Assembly: GCA_951640195.1 (NCBI GenBank)
Contig: OX621163.1
Location: 1,984,001 to 2,048,000, forward strand
Source of the DNA: Porpolomopsis calyptriformis
Taxonomy: Eukaryota; Basidiomycota; Agaricomycetes; Agaricales; Hygrophoraceae
Reading direction: 5' to 3'
DNA length: 64,000 bases
Within the stretch, counting starts at the first letter, position 1, and every line of letters starts with the position of its first letter. The notes under the pieces are model-generated. The model was given only the letters and a program-made list of their open reading frames with translations, searched no databases and was not told where the DNA came from. Made by a program: the position numbers and the translations under genes. Below are positions 1-9,754 of this stretch, piece by piece.

Positions 1-1008
1 AAGAATCAACTGTCCTGCAAACCTGTCAAGTGCCAGTTAGAGAAAAAGGAAGTGATTTATCTGGGGATGATGATCTCAAAAGGCCACATTGCTATTAACC
101 CCAAGAAGGTTGAGGCGATCAGAACCTGGCCTATCCCCCAGAAAAAACGAGATCTCCAATCCTTCCTTGGTACTGCCAACTTTTGGTGAAGGTTTATCAA
201 GGATTACCCCCTGATTGCTTGTCCTCTCAATGAGCTCCTACGAAAGGATCAAGAATGGATTTGAACCCCTAGGCAACAATGTGCTTTTGATACCCTCAAG
301 AATGCACTTACCTCTGCTCCTGTTTTGAGAACCCCGAAGCCAGACCTTCCTTACCTTCTGGAGACGGATGCCTCTGGTGTTGCACTGGGTGCAGTCTTAA
401 CCCAGAAAGAGAATGACGAAGAAGATTGGCATCCCATTGGCTTCTACTCCAAGACCCTCCTCCCAGCTGAACGAAATTACCCCACCCATGACCAAGAGCT
501 TTTAGCCATCATATCTGCCTTGAATGAATGGAGATACCTCCTACAAGGGACAAGGCGACCCATTATGATCAAGACTGACAACCAGTCCCTCCAATACTTC
601 ATGACTAGTCATCAACTCTCCAGACGCCAGGCTAGATGGTCTGAGTTTTTGGCTCGCTTTTGGTTCAGAATTAGCTACCAGCCTAGAATCAAGAATAAGG
701 CTGATGGACTCTCCAAACGTCCAGATCATTACCTGGAGTCTTATGAGGAGGTGGAGGACAAGGTCCTTCTGCCAAAAGAACTTTTTGTCAATGCGCTTTT
801 CATCAATGCAATCATCAGTTTATCATCCCCCAACTTTTTATCCAAGCTTTGCTTCCATTCCCCCCTACCCCCTGAGATCATGGCCAAAATTGAAGATCCC
901 TCTTCTGGATACACCCATGTAGATGGCATTGTGCACGATGCTGGAGATCGTATAGTTGTGCCAAAGGACGTATCTTTGCGCACAGAAATTATTCGATTGA
1001 CCCACGAC
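1..1008 (+). pseudogene. Ty3/gypsy element A, reverse transcriptase end and RNase H
   Basis: This is the C-terminal half of a Ty3/gypsy pol reading rightward and running in from outside the window. The first 300 bases encode the end of the RT, including the conserved FLG-type stretch that follows the palm. They are broken by TGA codons, for example at about 187 where relatives have arginine, and at about 262. From 325 the frame is open and gives a typical RNase H: the LETDASG motif, AVLTQ, DQELLAI and TDNQSL. The coding frame is cut at 1008 by insertion B1 and resumes after 2718 in the integrase. What is seen is the motif order; the TGA-for-CGA explanation is inference from the other copies in the window. 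Confidence 0.85.
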
Positions 1009-1670
1009 TGTCACAACTGTAGTTGCAAGTCTTTTCATTAATCACAAGGCAGGCCTTGGAGCTCAATAAGTCCAGTAGGATATGGAAGAAAGTTCTGACA
1101 GGGACGTCTTCGTATAGAGTGATGATTCCCCCTGAATTAAGTTTTACTTCTACAAAGAAGTTGTTCTGCAGGTTGAATCCGTTGCGTGCCTCTGCTGAGA
1201 GTTTAGGGAATATGGGCATGAACGGTTGGCTCAGTAGTTATGGTTTTGTGTTTCTCTTTTCTTGTTCTGATGGAAAAGAAGTCTGATGATTCTGATTGCA
1301 TTCGTGCTACTACAAGTAATCTCACAGGAGGACGAAGTGATGATCCGCTTCGCCCTCAGGGTTTATATAGTATTTCTAAAATAGGAGTCATTATGAGTCA
1401 GCTTCCGCAGTCACCCCATTTTCTATTGTTCACAGCCCCCAGTTTAAGGTTTGCTATCGTTCTTAGTCATACTGCGCAAGGCTGTGTGCTTCTGATGACT
1501 CAATTCTATTAGGCATAGCCTTCCGCAGCTTTAGGCTGTGTTGTCTCATGACTGATTTCTATAGTTCTTCTAGTTATGAGATCGCCGTTGTTTCTATCTC
1601 TTGTCCGGCGTATCGGGTTTCTCTTCTTTGACTGAGGAACCTCCTTTTGGTCCTCCCTTTGTGTCTGGGC

Positions 1671-1679
1671 ATATAAAAG
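1671..1679 (+). promoter_or_regulatory. TATA box of the B1 gene
   Basis: ATATAAAAG lies 56 bp before the ATG at 1727. It is conserved in copy B2 at 5242-5250, also about 55 bp before that copy's ATG. The spacing suits a start site about 30 bp downstream and a short 5' UTR. This is inferred from position and conservation only. Confidence 0.6.
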
Positions 1680-1726
1680 GTGTGGGGTTGTATCCCTATG
1701 CTTCAGTTCAATCCTCGTCAATCATC

Positions 1727-2554
1727 ATGACTCCTTCCCACCAAGGCCACTACGTTCGATTCTTCAAGCAGTCTGGAGTAGTGCACCACACTGCTCCTGT
1801 CTTTCTTGATTGCGATTCGTTTCATTACTACCTCCAACGCATCCCCTCCGATGCCGACCTCTGTTGGTCTTCCTTTTCCTGCTTTGCTTGCGGTGGCAAG
1901 CACAAAGTCAAGAAGTGTCCGTTCGTTCGCTGGCCAATCCAGCATGCTTGTGGCTTGATGGAGGATCCGCTTGGTGAGTATTTTGTTTTGTCTTTATTAG
2001 TCTGTGTTTGTTGATAATAGGCTTTCCCTTTCTTAGCTTGGGATGATGACGCCTCTCCCCCTACTTCCCAGCTCCCTTTGGAGGAGCAGGTTAATTGGGG
2101 GTCTGACAAGTGGGCTGATTCTCTCCCTCCTGTCAAGAAGGAGGCAGTCGACTGGGCTGCCAGTCCCCCCTTCCGTCCTTAGACCCCTGGTCCGATGAGT
2201 TCTATTTCTAGTGGTAAGCTCTCAATTCTCTCGCCCTCTTCATGATTTGTTGACTCTTTATTCTCAGTGGAAGATTTGTCGTCGTTGACCAATGTCAGCG
2301 TCAAGATTGAGGAGGAAGAAGTTCCTCCCAGTTTGTTATGGAGTCCCACCAACAATTGGTTGGGTGAGGAAGCGAGAAAGATAGCAGTGAGTTTCGTTGA
2401 GGGGAAGGCTGCTGAGTTGCAGGCCTCCGGTGGTAACACTAATGGGGCAATCTACTGGGGTAATAAGTTGGCTGCTTTAGATGGTCAAGTAGTTTCTAGT
2501 TTCATAGAGTTCTTGAGAGATAGTATGGTGCAGGAGATTGCCAAGACAGACTAG
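1727..2554 (+). pseudogene. B1 passenger gene, cysteine-motif protein of unknown function
   Basis: Three exons are read as 1727-1973, 2037-2213 and 2268-2554, totalling 711 nt (236 residues if the stop is ignored). Both introns are GT-AG and phase 1, and copy B2 has the same exon lengths apart from one added codon. Exon 1 encodes a cysteine cluster near residues 51-64, CFACGGKHKVKKC, i.e. CX2CX3HX4C, one residue short of a retroviral CCHC zinc knuckle, with further Cys nearby. Exon 2 is acidic and proline-rich. Exon 3 carries a WSPTNNW segment and a helical C-terminus. The only break is TAG at 2180-2182, where B2 has TGG. I do not recognise the family; nucleic-acid binding is inference from the cysteine pattern. 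Confidence 0.6.
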
Positions 2555-2718
2555 TTTAGGTTTTCATTAGTCGGACATGGACTCCTCCCTTTGTACAAGT
2601 AGTTTCTGCTGCCAATAAAGACAGCCCCCCCCTTCCAAAGAAAACAGGCATAGAAAAGAAAGGAAAAGAACGAAGAAAAGAGAGGAAATTTAAGAGAGTG
2701 AATGCCAATTTCATGACA

Positions 2719-3983
2719 ATGACACACCCACTGGTGGCCATCCCGGCATTGAGAAGATGAAGAAACTGCTCCTCCGTAATTACACATGGGAAGGTACCCC
2801 ACAAGATATCACTAATTACGTGAAGTCCTGCCTTGCTTGTCAACAGACCAAGGTTTATCCACAGAAACCCACTGGACTTCTCCAACCGTTACCCCCTCCT
2901 ACTAAACTGTAGCAACAGATCACTGCTGATCTTATCGTGGAACTCCCTAACTCAAAAGGATTTGATGCCATTCTAGTTGTGGTAGACAGATTCACCAAAC
3001 AGGCTCACTTCATCCCAACAACTGGAAACCTGTCTGCTAAAGGAACTGCTGCGCTATTTCAAGAACATGTCTGGAAGCACCATGGATGGCCAGAGAAGAT
3101 TATTACCGATCGAGGAACCCAATTCTCATTGAAGTTTGCTACATCATTGAATGAACTCCTAGGAACCACTTCTGGGCTTTCTACCGCCTATCACCCCCAA
3201 ACAGATAGACAAACCGAACGAACCAATCAAGAGTTAGAGCAGTACGTATGGCTCTACACTAACTTCATGCAAGACAATTGGAAAGACTGGTTAGCCCCGG
3301 CGGAGTTTGCTTACAACAACCAAGAACATTCCTCCACTCACCAATCCCCCTTCTGGCTTGAATATAGTCGACATCCTCACACCCCCTTATCAGTTCCAAC
3401 CCAAACCTCAAATCCTGATGCCAACGAGTTTTACGTGCAGCTTACTAGAGCTAGAGAGAACGCTGAAGAGTCTCTTCAAAAGACCGCTAACTCAATGAAG
3501 CTCTATGCCAATCGAAAACATCAAAAGGAACCCACATTTTATGAAGGACAAAGGGTCTGGCTTGATGCCAAGAATTTGAAAACTGGCCGGCCCGCAAAGA
3601 AACTGGATGTCCACCGGCTCGGACCTTTTATAATTCTAAAACAAGTATCGCCTGTGGCTTACCAACTAAAGCTACCGCTGTCATGGAGGATCCACCCTGT
3701 GTTTCACGTTTCGCTACTCAAGACTCTAGAGGAGAATCTCGATCTCCATCCCCCCATTGAGGAAGATGACAATCTCTGACCACCTCCAGATGTGATTGAA
3801 GGAGAGCCCAAGTATGAAGTGGAACGTATCTTAAATCACACCCCAGGAAAACGAAACCGACAATATCTAATCAAGTGGAAAGGCTACCCAATAGAGGCAG
3901 CTACCTGGGAACCATGATGGAACCTCAAGCATGCAAAAGACGTCTTGATGAATTATGAAAAGTCTATTCAAGTGGCGACTTAA
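2719..3983 (+). pseudogene. Ty3/gypsy element A, integrase and chromodomain
   Basis: This continues the pol frame of element A after insertion B1. It begins in the zinc-binding HHCC region (HPGIEKM..., then SCLACQQTK) and runs through the integrase core. There ITADLIVELP, TDRGTQF and AYHPQTDRQTERTNQELEQY show the DDE acid positions. A GPF/Y-type segment follows (RLGPFIIL), then a chromodomain at about 3795-3975 with YEVERIL, YLIKWKGYP and TWEP. The main open stretch is 2937-3779. TGA at 3778 and TGA at 3916 break the tail, each at a place where related copies have a sense codon. The stop at 3981-3983 looks like the natural end. The integrase-chromodomain order is diagnostic of a chromovirus. 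Confidence 0.88.
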
Positions 3984-5241
3984 CTCTCTTTCACGAATAC
4001 TACCGACATCACGATCATTAAATCTCTTTTTCTCCTTTTCAATCTCCAATGACTATAAGGACTTCCCCTTCCCGACAATCATCAAAAGAAGCACAAAATG
4101 CCCCGCCAAGTTCTTTACGCCCGCAAGTTGACTGGGAGGCGTCCACCCTGAGGGAACCCCACCGCTTCTACCTCCAACCTCCCCCCCGATTCTTCTTCCT
4201 CCTCTTCCTCGTCCGACAGTGTCTTGGTTACCTGACGGTTCAAGAAGCCAAAATGATGTACCGATACTATTGACAAGCCGGGACGAAATTGTAACTACTG
4301 AGGGCTCCCCTTTGCCAAGGTCGAGCACCTATCTGGGTGCCCTGAAACCTACGTCCCTTTTATCTCTGGAGCACGTCGATGCGAACTTAACTACGACTGT
4401 CACTGGTACACGTTCGACAAGGACAGCGACTTTGACGACAAGAAGAATCAACTTGAAGATTGGCTGGAGGCGTACCAAGTTGGGCGCCAACTTTTGATGG
4501 TTATACCAGACCAGGATGAATCCGACGTCACTACCCCCACTATCCCCGAAGACCCCATCTCACACCGCATCCATCGCGTTTGTCACAACTGTAGTTGCAA
4601 GTCTTTTCGTTTATCACAAGGCAGGCCTTGGAGCTCAATAAGTCTAGTAGGATGTAGAAGAAGGTTCTGACAGGAACGTCTTCGAATAGAGTGATGATTC
4701 CTTCTGAATTAAGTTTTACTTCTACAAAGAAGTTATTCTGAGGGTTGAATCCATTGCGTGCCTCTGCTGAGAGTTTAGGGAATATGGGCATGAACGATTG
4801 GCTCAGTAGTCATGTTTTGTGTTTCTCTTTTCTTGTTCTGATGGAAAAGAAGTCTAATGATTCTGATTGCGTTCGTGCTACTACAAGTAATCTCACAGGA
4901 GGACAAAGTGATGATCCGCTTCGCCCTTAGGGTTTATATAGTATTTCTAAAATAGGAGTCACTATGAGTCAGCTTCCGCAGTCACCCCATTTTCTATTGT
5001 TCACAGCCTCCAGTTTAAGTTTTGCCATTGTTCTTAGTCATACTGTGGAAGGCTGTGTTGTTTTGATGACTCAACTCTATTGGGCATAGCCTTCCGCAGT
5101 ATCAGGCTGTGCTGTCTCATGACTGGTTCCTATTGTTCTTCTAGTCATGAGATCGCCACTGTTTCTATCTCTTGTCCGGCGTATCGGGTTTCTCTTCTTT
5201 GACTGAGGAACCTCCTTTTGGTCTTCCCTTTGTCTCTGAGC

Positions 5242-5250
5242 ATATAAAAG
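5242..5250 (+). promoter_or_regulatory. TATA box of the B2 gene
   Basis: ATATAAAAG, in the same position relative to the ATG as in B1, within a conserved block that continues through the presumed start site. Confidence 0.6.
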
Positions 5251-5298
5251 GTGTGGGGTTGTACCCCTATGCTTCAGTTCAATCTTTGTCAATTCATC

Positions 5299-6132
5299 AT
5301 GACTCCCTCCCACCAAGGCCACTACGTCTGATTCTTCAAGCAGTCTGGAGTGGTGCATCGCACCGCTCCTGTCTTTCTCAATTGTGATTCATTTCATTAC
5401 TACCTTCAGCGCATCCCTTCCGATGCCGACCTCTGCTGGTCTTCCTTCTCCTGTTTTGCTTGCGGTGGCAAGCATAAGGTCAGAAAGTGTCTGTATGTTC
5501 GCTGGCCGATCCAGCATGTTTGTGGCTTAATGGAGGATCCGCTTGGTATGTATCTTGTTTTGTCTTTATTAGTCTGTGTTTATTGATAATAGGCTTTCCC
5601 TTTTTAGCTTGGGATGATGACGCCCCTCCTCCCACCTCCAAGCTCCCTTTGGAGGAGCAAGTTGATTGGAGTTCCGACCGTTGGGGGTATCCCCTCCCCT
5701 TTGATGATGCTAAGCCTGAGGACTTGGCTACCAGCCCCCCTTTCCATCCTTGGACCCCTGGTCCAACAAGTGTTTTGTCTAGTGGTGAGTCTTTAACTCT
5801 CTTGCTCTCTTCATAGTTGTTGATTCCCTGTCTCTTTTTTAGTCGAAGATTTGTCGTCGTCGTTGACCAACGTCAACGTCAAGATCGAGGAGGAAGAAGT
5901 TCCTCCCAGTTTATTATGGAGTCCCACCAACAATTGGTTGGGTGAGGAAGCGAGAAAGATAGCGATGAGTTTTGTAGAAGGGAAGGCCGCCGAGTTGCAG
6001 GCCTCCGGTGGTGACACCAATGGGGCAATCTACTGGGGTAATAAGTTGGCCGCAATAGATGGTCAGGTAGTGTCGAGTTTTGTAGAGTTCTTGAGGGACA
6101 GTATGGTGCAGGAGATTGCCAAGATGGACTAG
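5299..6132 (+). pseudogene. B2 passenger gene, cysteine-motif protein of unknown function
   Basis: Exons 5299-5545, 5608-5784 and 5843-6132 total 714 nt (237 residues plus stop). Exons 1 and 2 have exactly the B1 lengths, and exon 3 has one extra Ser codon in a TCG run. Splice sites and phases match B1. The CX2CX3HX4C motif is conserved (CFACGGKHKVRKC). The only disabling change I see is TGA at 5329-5331, where B1 has CGA (arginine), a direct CpG transition; the W codon that is TAG in B1 is intact here. The two copies were therefore inactivated independently and their common ancestor had an open frame. An AATAAA at 6189 follows the stop. Confidence 0.6.
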
Positions 6133-6534
6133 TATAATTAGCTAGTTGGACATGGACTCCCCCCTTTGTACAAGTAGTTTCCGCTGCCAATAAAGACAGC
6201 CTCCCTCCCAAAAGAACTGTGATAAGAAAGAAAAGAAAAGAACGAAGAAAAGAGAGAAATTTTAAGAGAGTGAACGCCAATTTCATGACAGCGTTGCTGA
6301 CCGACTCTATACTGTGTCATGATCCCAAACTGATTTGGTATCAAACTTAACCAAAGATCATGTATTCAGCAAGTAGCATCCATAGCTCAAATACCCTTTA
6401 TCTTATCTTATCTTATCTTATTTTAGATAAGATATCACTATCCCTCACATATTATCTTATCTCAGATAAGATACACTACTATCTTTACCTATGCTATCTT
6501 ATCATGGACAATAGCATTCTTCCCCATTGTTCTC

Positions 6535-6659
6535 TGAGTCAGAATGACTCATATCCCATTTGTCTATTGTTCTGTCATCACTCTATTGTTCTCTGAGTCA
6601 CTATGACTCATATTAATCTCCTCCATTGTTCTCCTCATTGTCTGACTCAGAGTGAGTCA
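6535..6659 (+). promoter_or_regulatory. Three paired bZIP-type TGASTCA sites in LTR C1
   Basis: TGAGTCA and TGACTCA pairs separated by exactly 3 bp occur at 6535-6541/6545-6551, 6594-6600/6604-6610 and 6643-6649/6653-6659. The motif is the core bound by Gcn4/AP-1-type bZIP factors. The 10-bp centre-to-centre spacing places the two sites of each pair on the same face of the helix. All three pairs are kept in copy C2. Function as an enhancer is inference. Confidence 0.6.
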
Positions 6660-6735
6660 CAATTCAAACCCCTCATTGTTCTTTCATCCATTGTTCTTAT
6701 TTCCTATTGCTCTCATTGCCCATTGTTCTCAAACA

Positions 6736-6744
6736 TATATAAAG
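6736..6744 (+). promoter_or_regulatory. TATA box of LTR C1
   Basis: TATATAAAG lies about 77 bp after the last paired bZIP site and is followed by the conserved GGGCCCCC stretch. The same order is seen in C2, so this is the likely core promoter of the LTR. Confidence 0.55.
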
Positions 6745-7821
6745 GGCCCCCTTTTCACCAGTGAGGAGTTCAGTTCACATTAAGTTCACCACCAGTTCAC
6801 TTTTCCCCCACTTTATCCCCCCCTCCCCCCTCTTCCCTTGAACTCACCCCTAGTACTCAGTACCTAGTACTACCTCTTATTGATACTACTTGTCTGTAGT
6901 CAATACATCCAATCTAGTCTAGTCTATTAAGCTTATACCCTGTGTGATTTCGCCTAAGCCCTCTTATGTTAAGAACCAACTTAGGAATCACCCCTTGACG
7001 TTTTCTGTAAGTTGAAGATAGCCATCGTGGACTATCTTATCTTACTCCAGCCCCTGCTTATTCATCACATTCTCTAAGTCTCAGTCCTTATTGGAGAGAC
7101 CTCACTGTGATATGTATTCTTCTAAGTCAGCTGTTGACTTCATTCTTGTTCTCCCAGTCAATACTATCCATTGAGTTTGGATAGCCTGTTCATCTGTACA
7201 TCCTAGCCAAGGATTACTCAAGCCCCATCAAAGGAGGAAGTGTCCATTACTCAATCAATTCACATCTCCCCCGAACAACTAGGACTTACTTGATTAACGT
7301 ACAACTCCAGTAGTTCTAGAAGTGAAGTATTTATATTTCACCTGATAACTGCCCAGAACAGGTACCGCTCGATGATGGATGCCAAGTACGAAAGGATCCT
7401 TGACCTGGAGGAGAATGCTGTGATGTGTAGGGAGCTGGCTGAAACTTGGTTGCAACGTGCCCGGGAGTTGGACAGCCGTTACCACTGGTTTGACCCAGAT
7501 GGATACCTGCTTCAACCCCCAGTTTATGATGGCGTGACCTAGGGACCAGATGCTGTTTCCAAATGAACAGTATTCCTTACGCCTCCCTTCTGGATGTGTA
7601 GTTAGGGAAGGTGATATCTACTGGAGAGTTGAGGAAAAGTATACCTAGTGGATAGTCTTTGATCCGACAACTATCCACTCATCCCTCCTCTTCATCGCTC
7701 ACCCATCTCATCACCCCTCTACCCACCTCTACCATCCCTTTACACCTCCCCTTGACACCCTTCCTTCACTTTGAAGGGTCTTCTCAAAATTCGGGATGAA
7801 TTTCCTTTTTGTGGAGGTGAA

Positions 7822-8091
7822 TGTCAGAGATATATTTTTTCTTTTTCCTTTGCTTGTCTATCTCTATTTACATCAGACAGTTTACATCAATAACCACTTA
7901 GCCACCCAAGCTCCACTTAGTAATAGAAGGTGACCAAGCCATATCTATATTTAGTCTACCATCACTCTCCTTATCTACATGACTCATCCATAGTCGTTAC
8001 GACTCACACGTAGTCAGCATGACTCATACTTGGCTAGTATATAAAGCTAGCAGTAGATAGACTTAGGATAAGTCTGTTTCTTTTGTTAACA
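7822..8091 (+). mobile_element. Probable 3' LTR of element A
   Basis: A purine-rich run (GTGGAGGTGAA) directly precedes TGTCAGAGATA at 7822. The segment ends TTGTTAACA at 8091, giving TG...CA ends over 270 bp. It holds a TATATAAAG box near 8038 and CATGACTCA-type repeats between 7979 and 8030. No second copy is in the window, so the right end is a best guess. The 279 bp between the accessory ORF stop and this point show nothing else recognisable and are read as 3' untranslated sequence of element A. Confidence 0.45.
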
Positions 8092-8184
8092 CCCCAATCA
8101 GTAGTCTTCCAACCCTTTGAAACCCTACACCCAGAGCCTGAAGTAAAACCTTGCGATCAACCCTAGACTGCCATCTAACAACAT

Positions 8185-9367
8185 CAGGTTGGGCGAGTTT
8201 GATTGTTTTCGAGATGGAGGCCATGGGTGGCATTTGAGGGGGAGGAAGTGGGTTGGGGTTCGAAGGCGGTGAAGGAGACGAAGAAGGGGAAAGAGCTGGA
8301 GAGAAATGAGGGGAGGGATTCTGTTCGGGGGAGGGAGACCTTCTCAATGGAGGAGAGTCTTTTGGCTTCCGGGGGGTTTCCAGAAGTGGTCGTTGCAGGG
8401 TAGCGGAGGTGGTTGCCTTCGAGGGAGAAGAAGACGAGCGAGATAGGGGTTGAGGTGGCGTCTGAAGGAAACGGGGACGTCCGAATGCGAAAGATGAGGG
8501 TGTTTCTACAGGTCGCGGAGAAGGGGCAGGGAGAGTAGTGGGTCTGAGAATGGAGAAGATGGAGGGAGTCGAGGGGTCGAGGATCTGAGATGATAGAGGT
8601 GAAAATATCTCAGCGGTGTCGACGGCGTCTTGGTACTCTAGCTCGTCATCTGTGAGCCCGAAGCTGAGTCGACGGGATCCTGCACGGGGAGGCGTGGTGA
8701 CAGGTTGTCTCGGATGTGGATCTCTCGGATGTGACCGGGGGATCTGCGACAGTAGAAAATGCAGATGGAGGAGGTGAGAAAGTTGGTAATGAGCACGGGG
8801 GTGCGATAAACTCTGATGCGAATGTGATTAAACATACGCGGTTCAACTTCGATGAAGGGGTTGAGATTATCCAAAGAATCTGAAGGGGATGGGGCAGTAT
8901 AATATGAATCTAGTGAAAAGGAAGAATGGGATGAGGCGGGGGAAAGGTTGGTGGAGATGGGAGGAGTGGTATTGAAAGCGAGGTGGGAAAACTCGAGCGC
9001 AAGAGCTTCAAGTTGTTCTCGTTTGATGTCTAAAGCATCGATGGCCTGTTGTTCCGAGTAGCTAATGAGCATACTGGATGAGGCCTGGGGAGATTGGTGT
9101 GGTGGGGAATAGGATGGGGGCGGAGTAGAGGAAGAATGGTCCAGGGTGGTGGTCACTCTTGATACTGTGTGGGGATGTACCGAAGTGTCTCCCGTGGTTC
9201 TCAAGGCAAGGGAGGATGGATCGGTCAGGGGAGCCTGGTTGGGATTCCGGAGGGGCAACAGCGACGGTGTTGTTTGGTAACCCAAAACAATGCAGTCAGT
9301 GTCAGACGAATCTTGACCAGAGGCTGTTGTGGAGAAAAGCGAGGTGAGGAGGGAGTTTTCGTCCTTC
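8185..9367 (-). pseudogene. Element D, leader and N-terminal gag fragment
   Basis: Reading leftward from the LTR at 9368, this matches the first part of element E: the same 14-bp primer-binding site (9354-9367), then a gag frame starting at 9285. The gag part is a Pro/Ser/Thr-rich N-terminus of about 215 codons (open from 9285 to 8638). A second segment to about 8200 ends in SKTIKLAQPDV, the point where E continues with the structured gag core. Left of 8185 the match to E fades. The 93 bp between 8092 and 8184 show nothing I recognise. The rest of the element is missing, so D is a 5' fragment. Confidence 0.7.
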
Positions 9368-9754
9368 TGTTATGTTGGCAGTTGGAACCTCAGGTCGCTT
9401 AGACGGGGGGCAATGAAGAGCTTAGCACATAAACTAAGGGTGGCAACGTTGAAGGACGAAAACTAGGAGGTACAAGCGTTCTGTGCTCTACTTATACCTA
9501 CCCAGGCTTGGGCTGTGATTGTGATAACCACAGCAACAATCTATGGAACAGCTGACTAGTGCGTAGTACTACACAGCCTTGCGCAGCTACTGCGGAGCAC
9601 GTCTTCATCAGCCAATGGCGTTATCACCTCTAATCTATGAGGAGATAAGGTAAAAGATTAGATAAGAAGAGATAAGATAAGATTAGTCAAAGATAAGATC
9701 AGATAAGAAGGAAAAGGAAAGTTGGTGAAACGACAAAATGAAGTGACCGTAACA
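9368..9754 (-). mobile_element. LTR of element D (family E)
   Basis: This 387-bp LTR is bounded by TGTTATG and GTAACA on the + strand. It is collinear with the two 367-bp LTRs of element E. The extra 20 bp lie in the GATAAG-rich U3 part (9645-9715), where additional GATAAG units are present. On the right it abuts the truncated pol of element F without an identifiable target duplication, so the junction is probably recombinational or a deletion. Confidence 0.8.

Larger units (their letters stand above)
1009..2718 (+). mobile_element. Element B1: 1,710-bp TG...CA element carrying a complete gene
   Basis: The element begins TGTCACAAC and ends CATGACA, so it has the short TGTCA/TGACA inverted ends of an LTR. 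It is flanked by a 5-bp duplication, acgac at 1004-1008 and atgac at 2719-2723 (one C/T change). It interrupts the pol frame of element A, which reads on into the integrase after removal. A second copy of exactly the same length lies at 4581-6290. Inside are a TATA box at 1671, a three-exon gene (1727-2554) and an AATAAA at 2614. It looks like a solo LTR that contains a gene, but a non-autonomous element mobilised by an LTR retrotransposon integrase would look the same. No gag, pol or transposase is present. Confidence 0.85.
4581..6290 (+). mobile_element. Element B2: second 1,710-bp TG...CA element with a gene
   Basis: The ends are identical to B1 (TGTCACAAC ... CATGACA) and the length is the same. 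The flanking 5-bp duplication is perfect: GCGTT at 4576-4580 and again at 6291-6295. The insertion lies inside the accessory 3' ORF of element A and in the same orientation as that element. Differences from B1 are scattered and many fall at CpG positions. The perfect duplication shows a clean integration rather than recombination. Confidence 0.9.
6315..7347 (+). mobile_element. Solo LTR C1
   Basis: This 1,033-bp element starts TGTCATGATCCC and ends CACCTGATA. It is flanked by ACTG at 6311-6314 and 7348-7351. The second copy (45643-46670) has the same ends and its own 4-bp duplication (CCTC), which fixes both boundaries. The right end is ATA rather than the usual CA in both copies. It contains TTATCT/AGATAA repeats near the left end, three paired TGASTCA blocks, and a TATA box at 6736 followed by pyrimidine-rich sequence, as expected for U3-R-U5. 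No coding sequence is evident. It is nested inside the accessory ORF of element A. Confidence 0.85.
4098..7542 (+). pseudogene. Element A accessory 3' ORF, split by B2 and C1
   Basis: A second reading frame lies downstream of pol in element A. It starts with ATG at 4098 and reads in one frame to 4580. It continues after B2 (one GCGTT copy removed) from 6296 and after C1 (one ACTG copy removed) from 7352, ending at TAG 7540-7542. Removal of the two insertions and one copy of each target duplication leaves 693 nt, exactly 231 codons. The only internal stops are four TGA codons, all before 4300. The N-terminal part is serine-rich and low complexity; the rest is charged with aromatic patches (YDCHWYTFDKDSDFDDKKNQ, then RARELDSRYHWFDPDGYLL). 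I do not recognise a domain. It sits where some LTR elements keep envelope-like or accessory ORFs, but no signal peptide or membrane segment is visible. Confidence 0.65.

Noticed and set aside
1009..2718. B as a DNA transposon with TGTCA terminal repeats
   Set aside because: Only five inverted bases, TG...CA ends and 5-bp duplications fit an LTR-type integrase better, and no long inverted repeats exist.
2551..2885. Two - strand frames of 83 and 109 codons across the B1 right end
   Set aside because: They span a transposon junction and are the complement of the integrase start.
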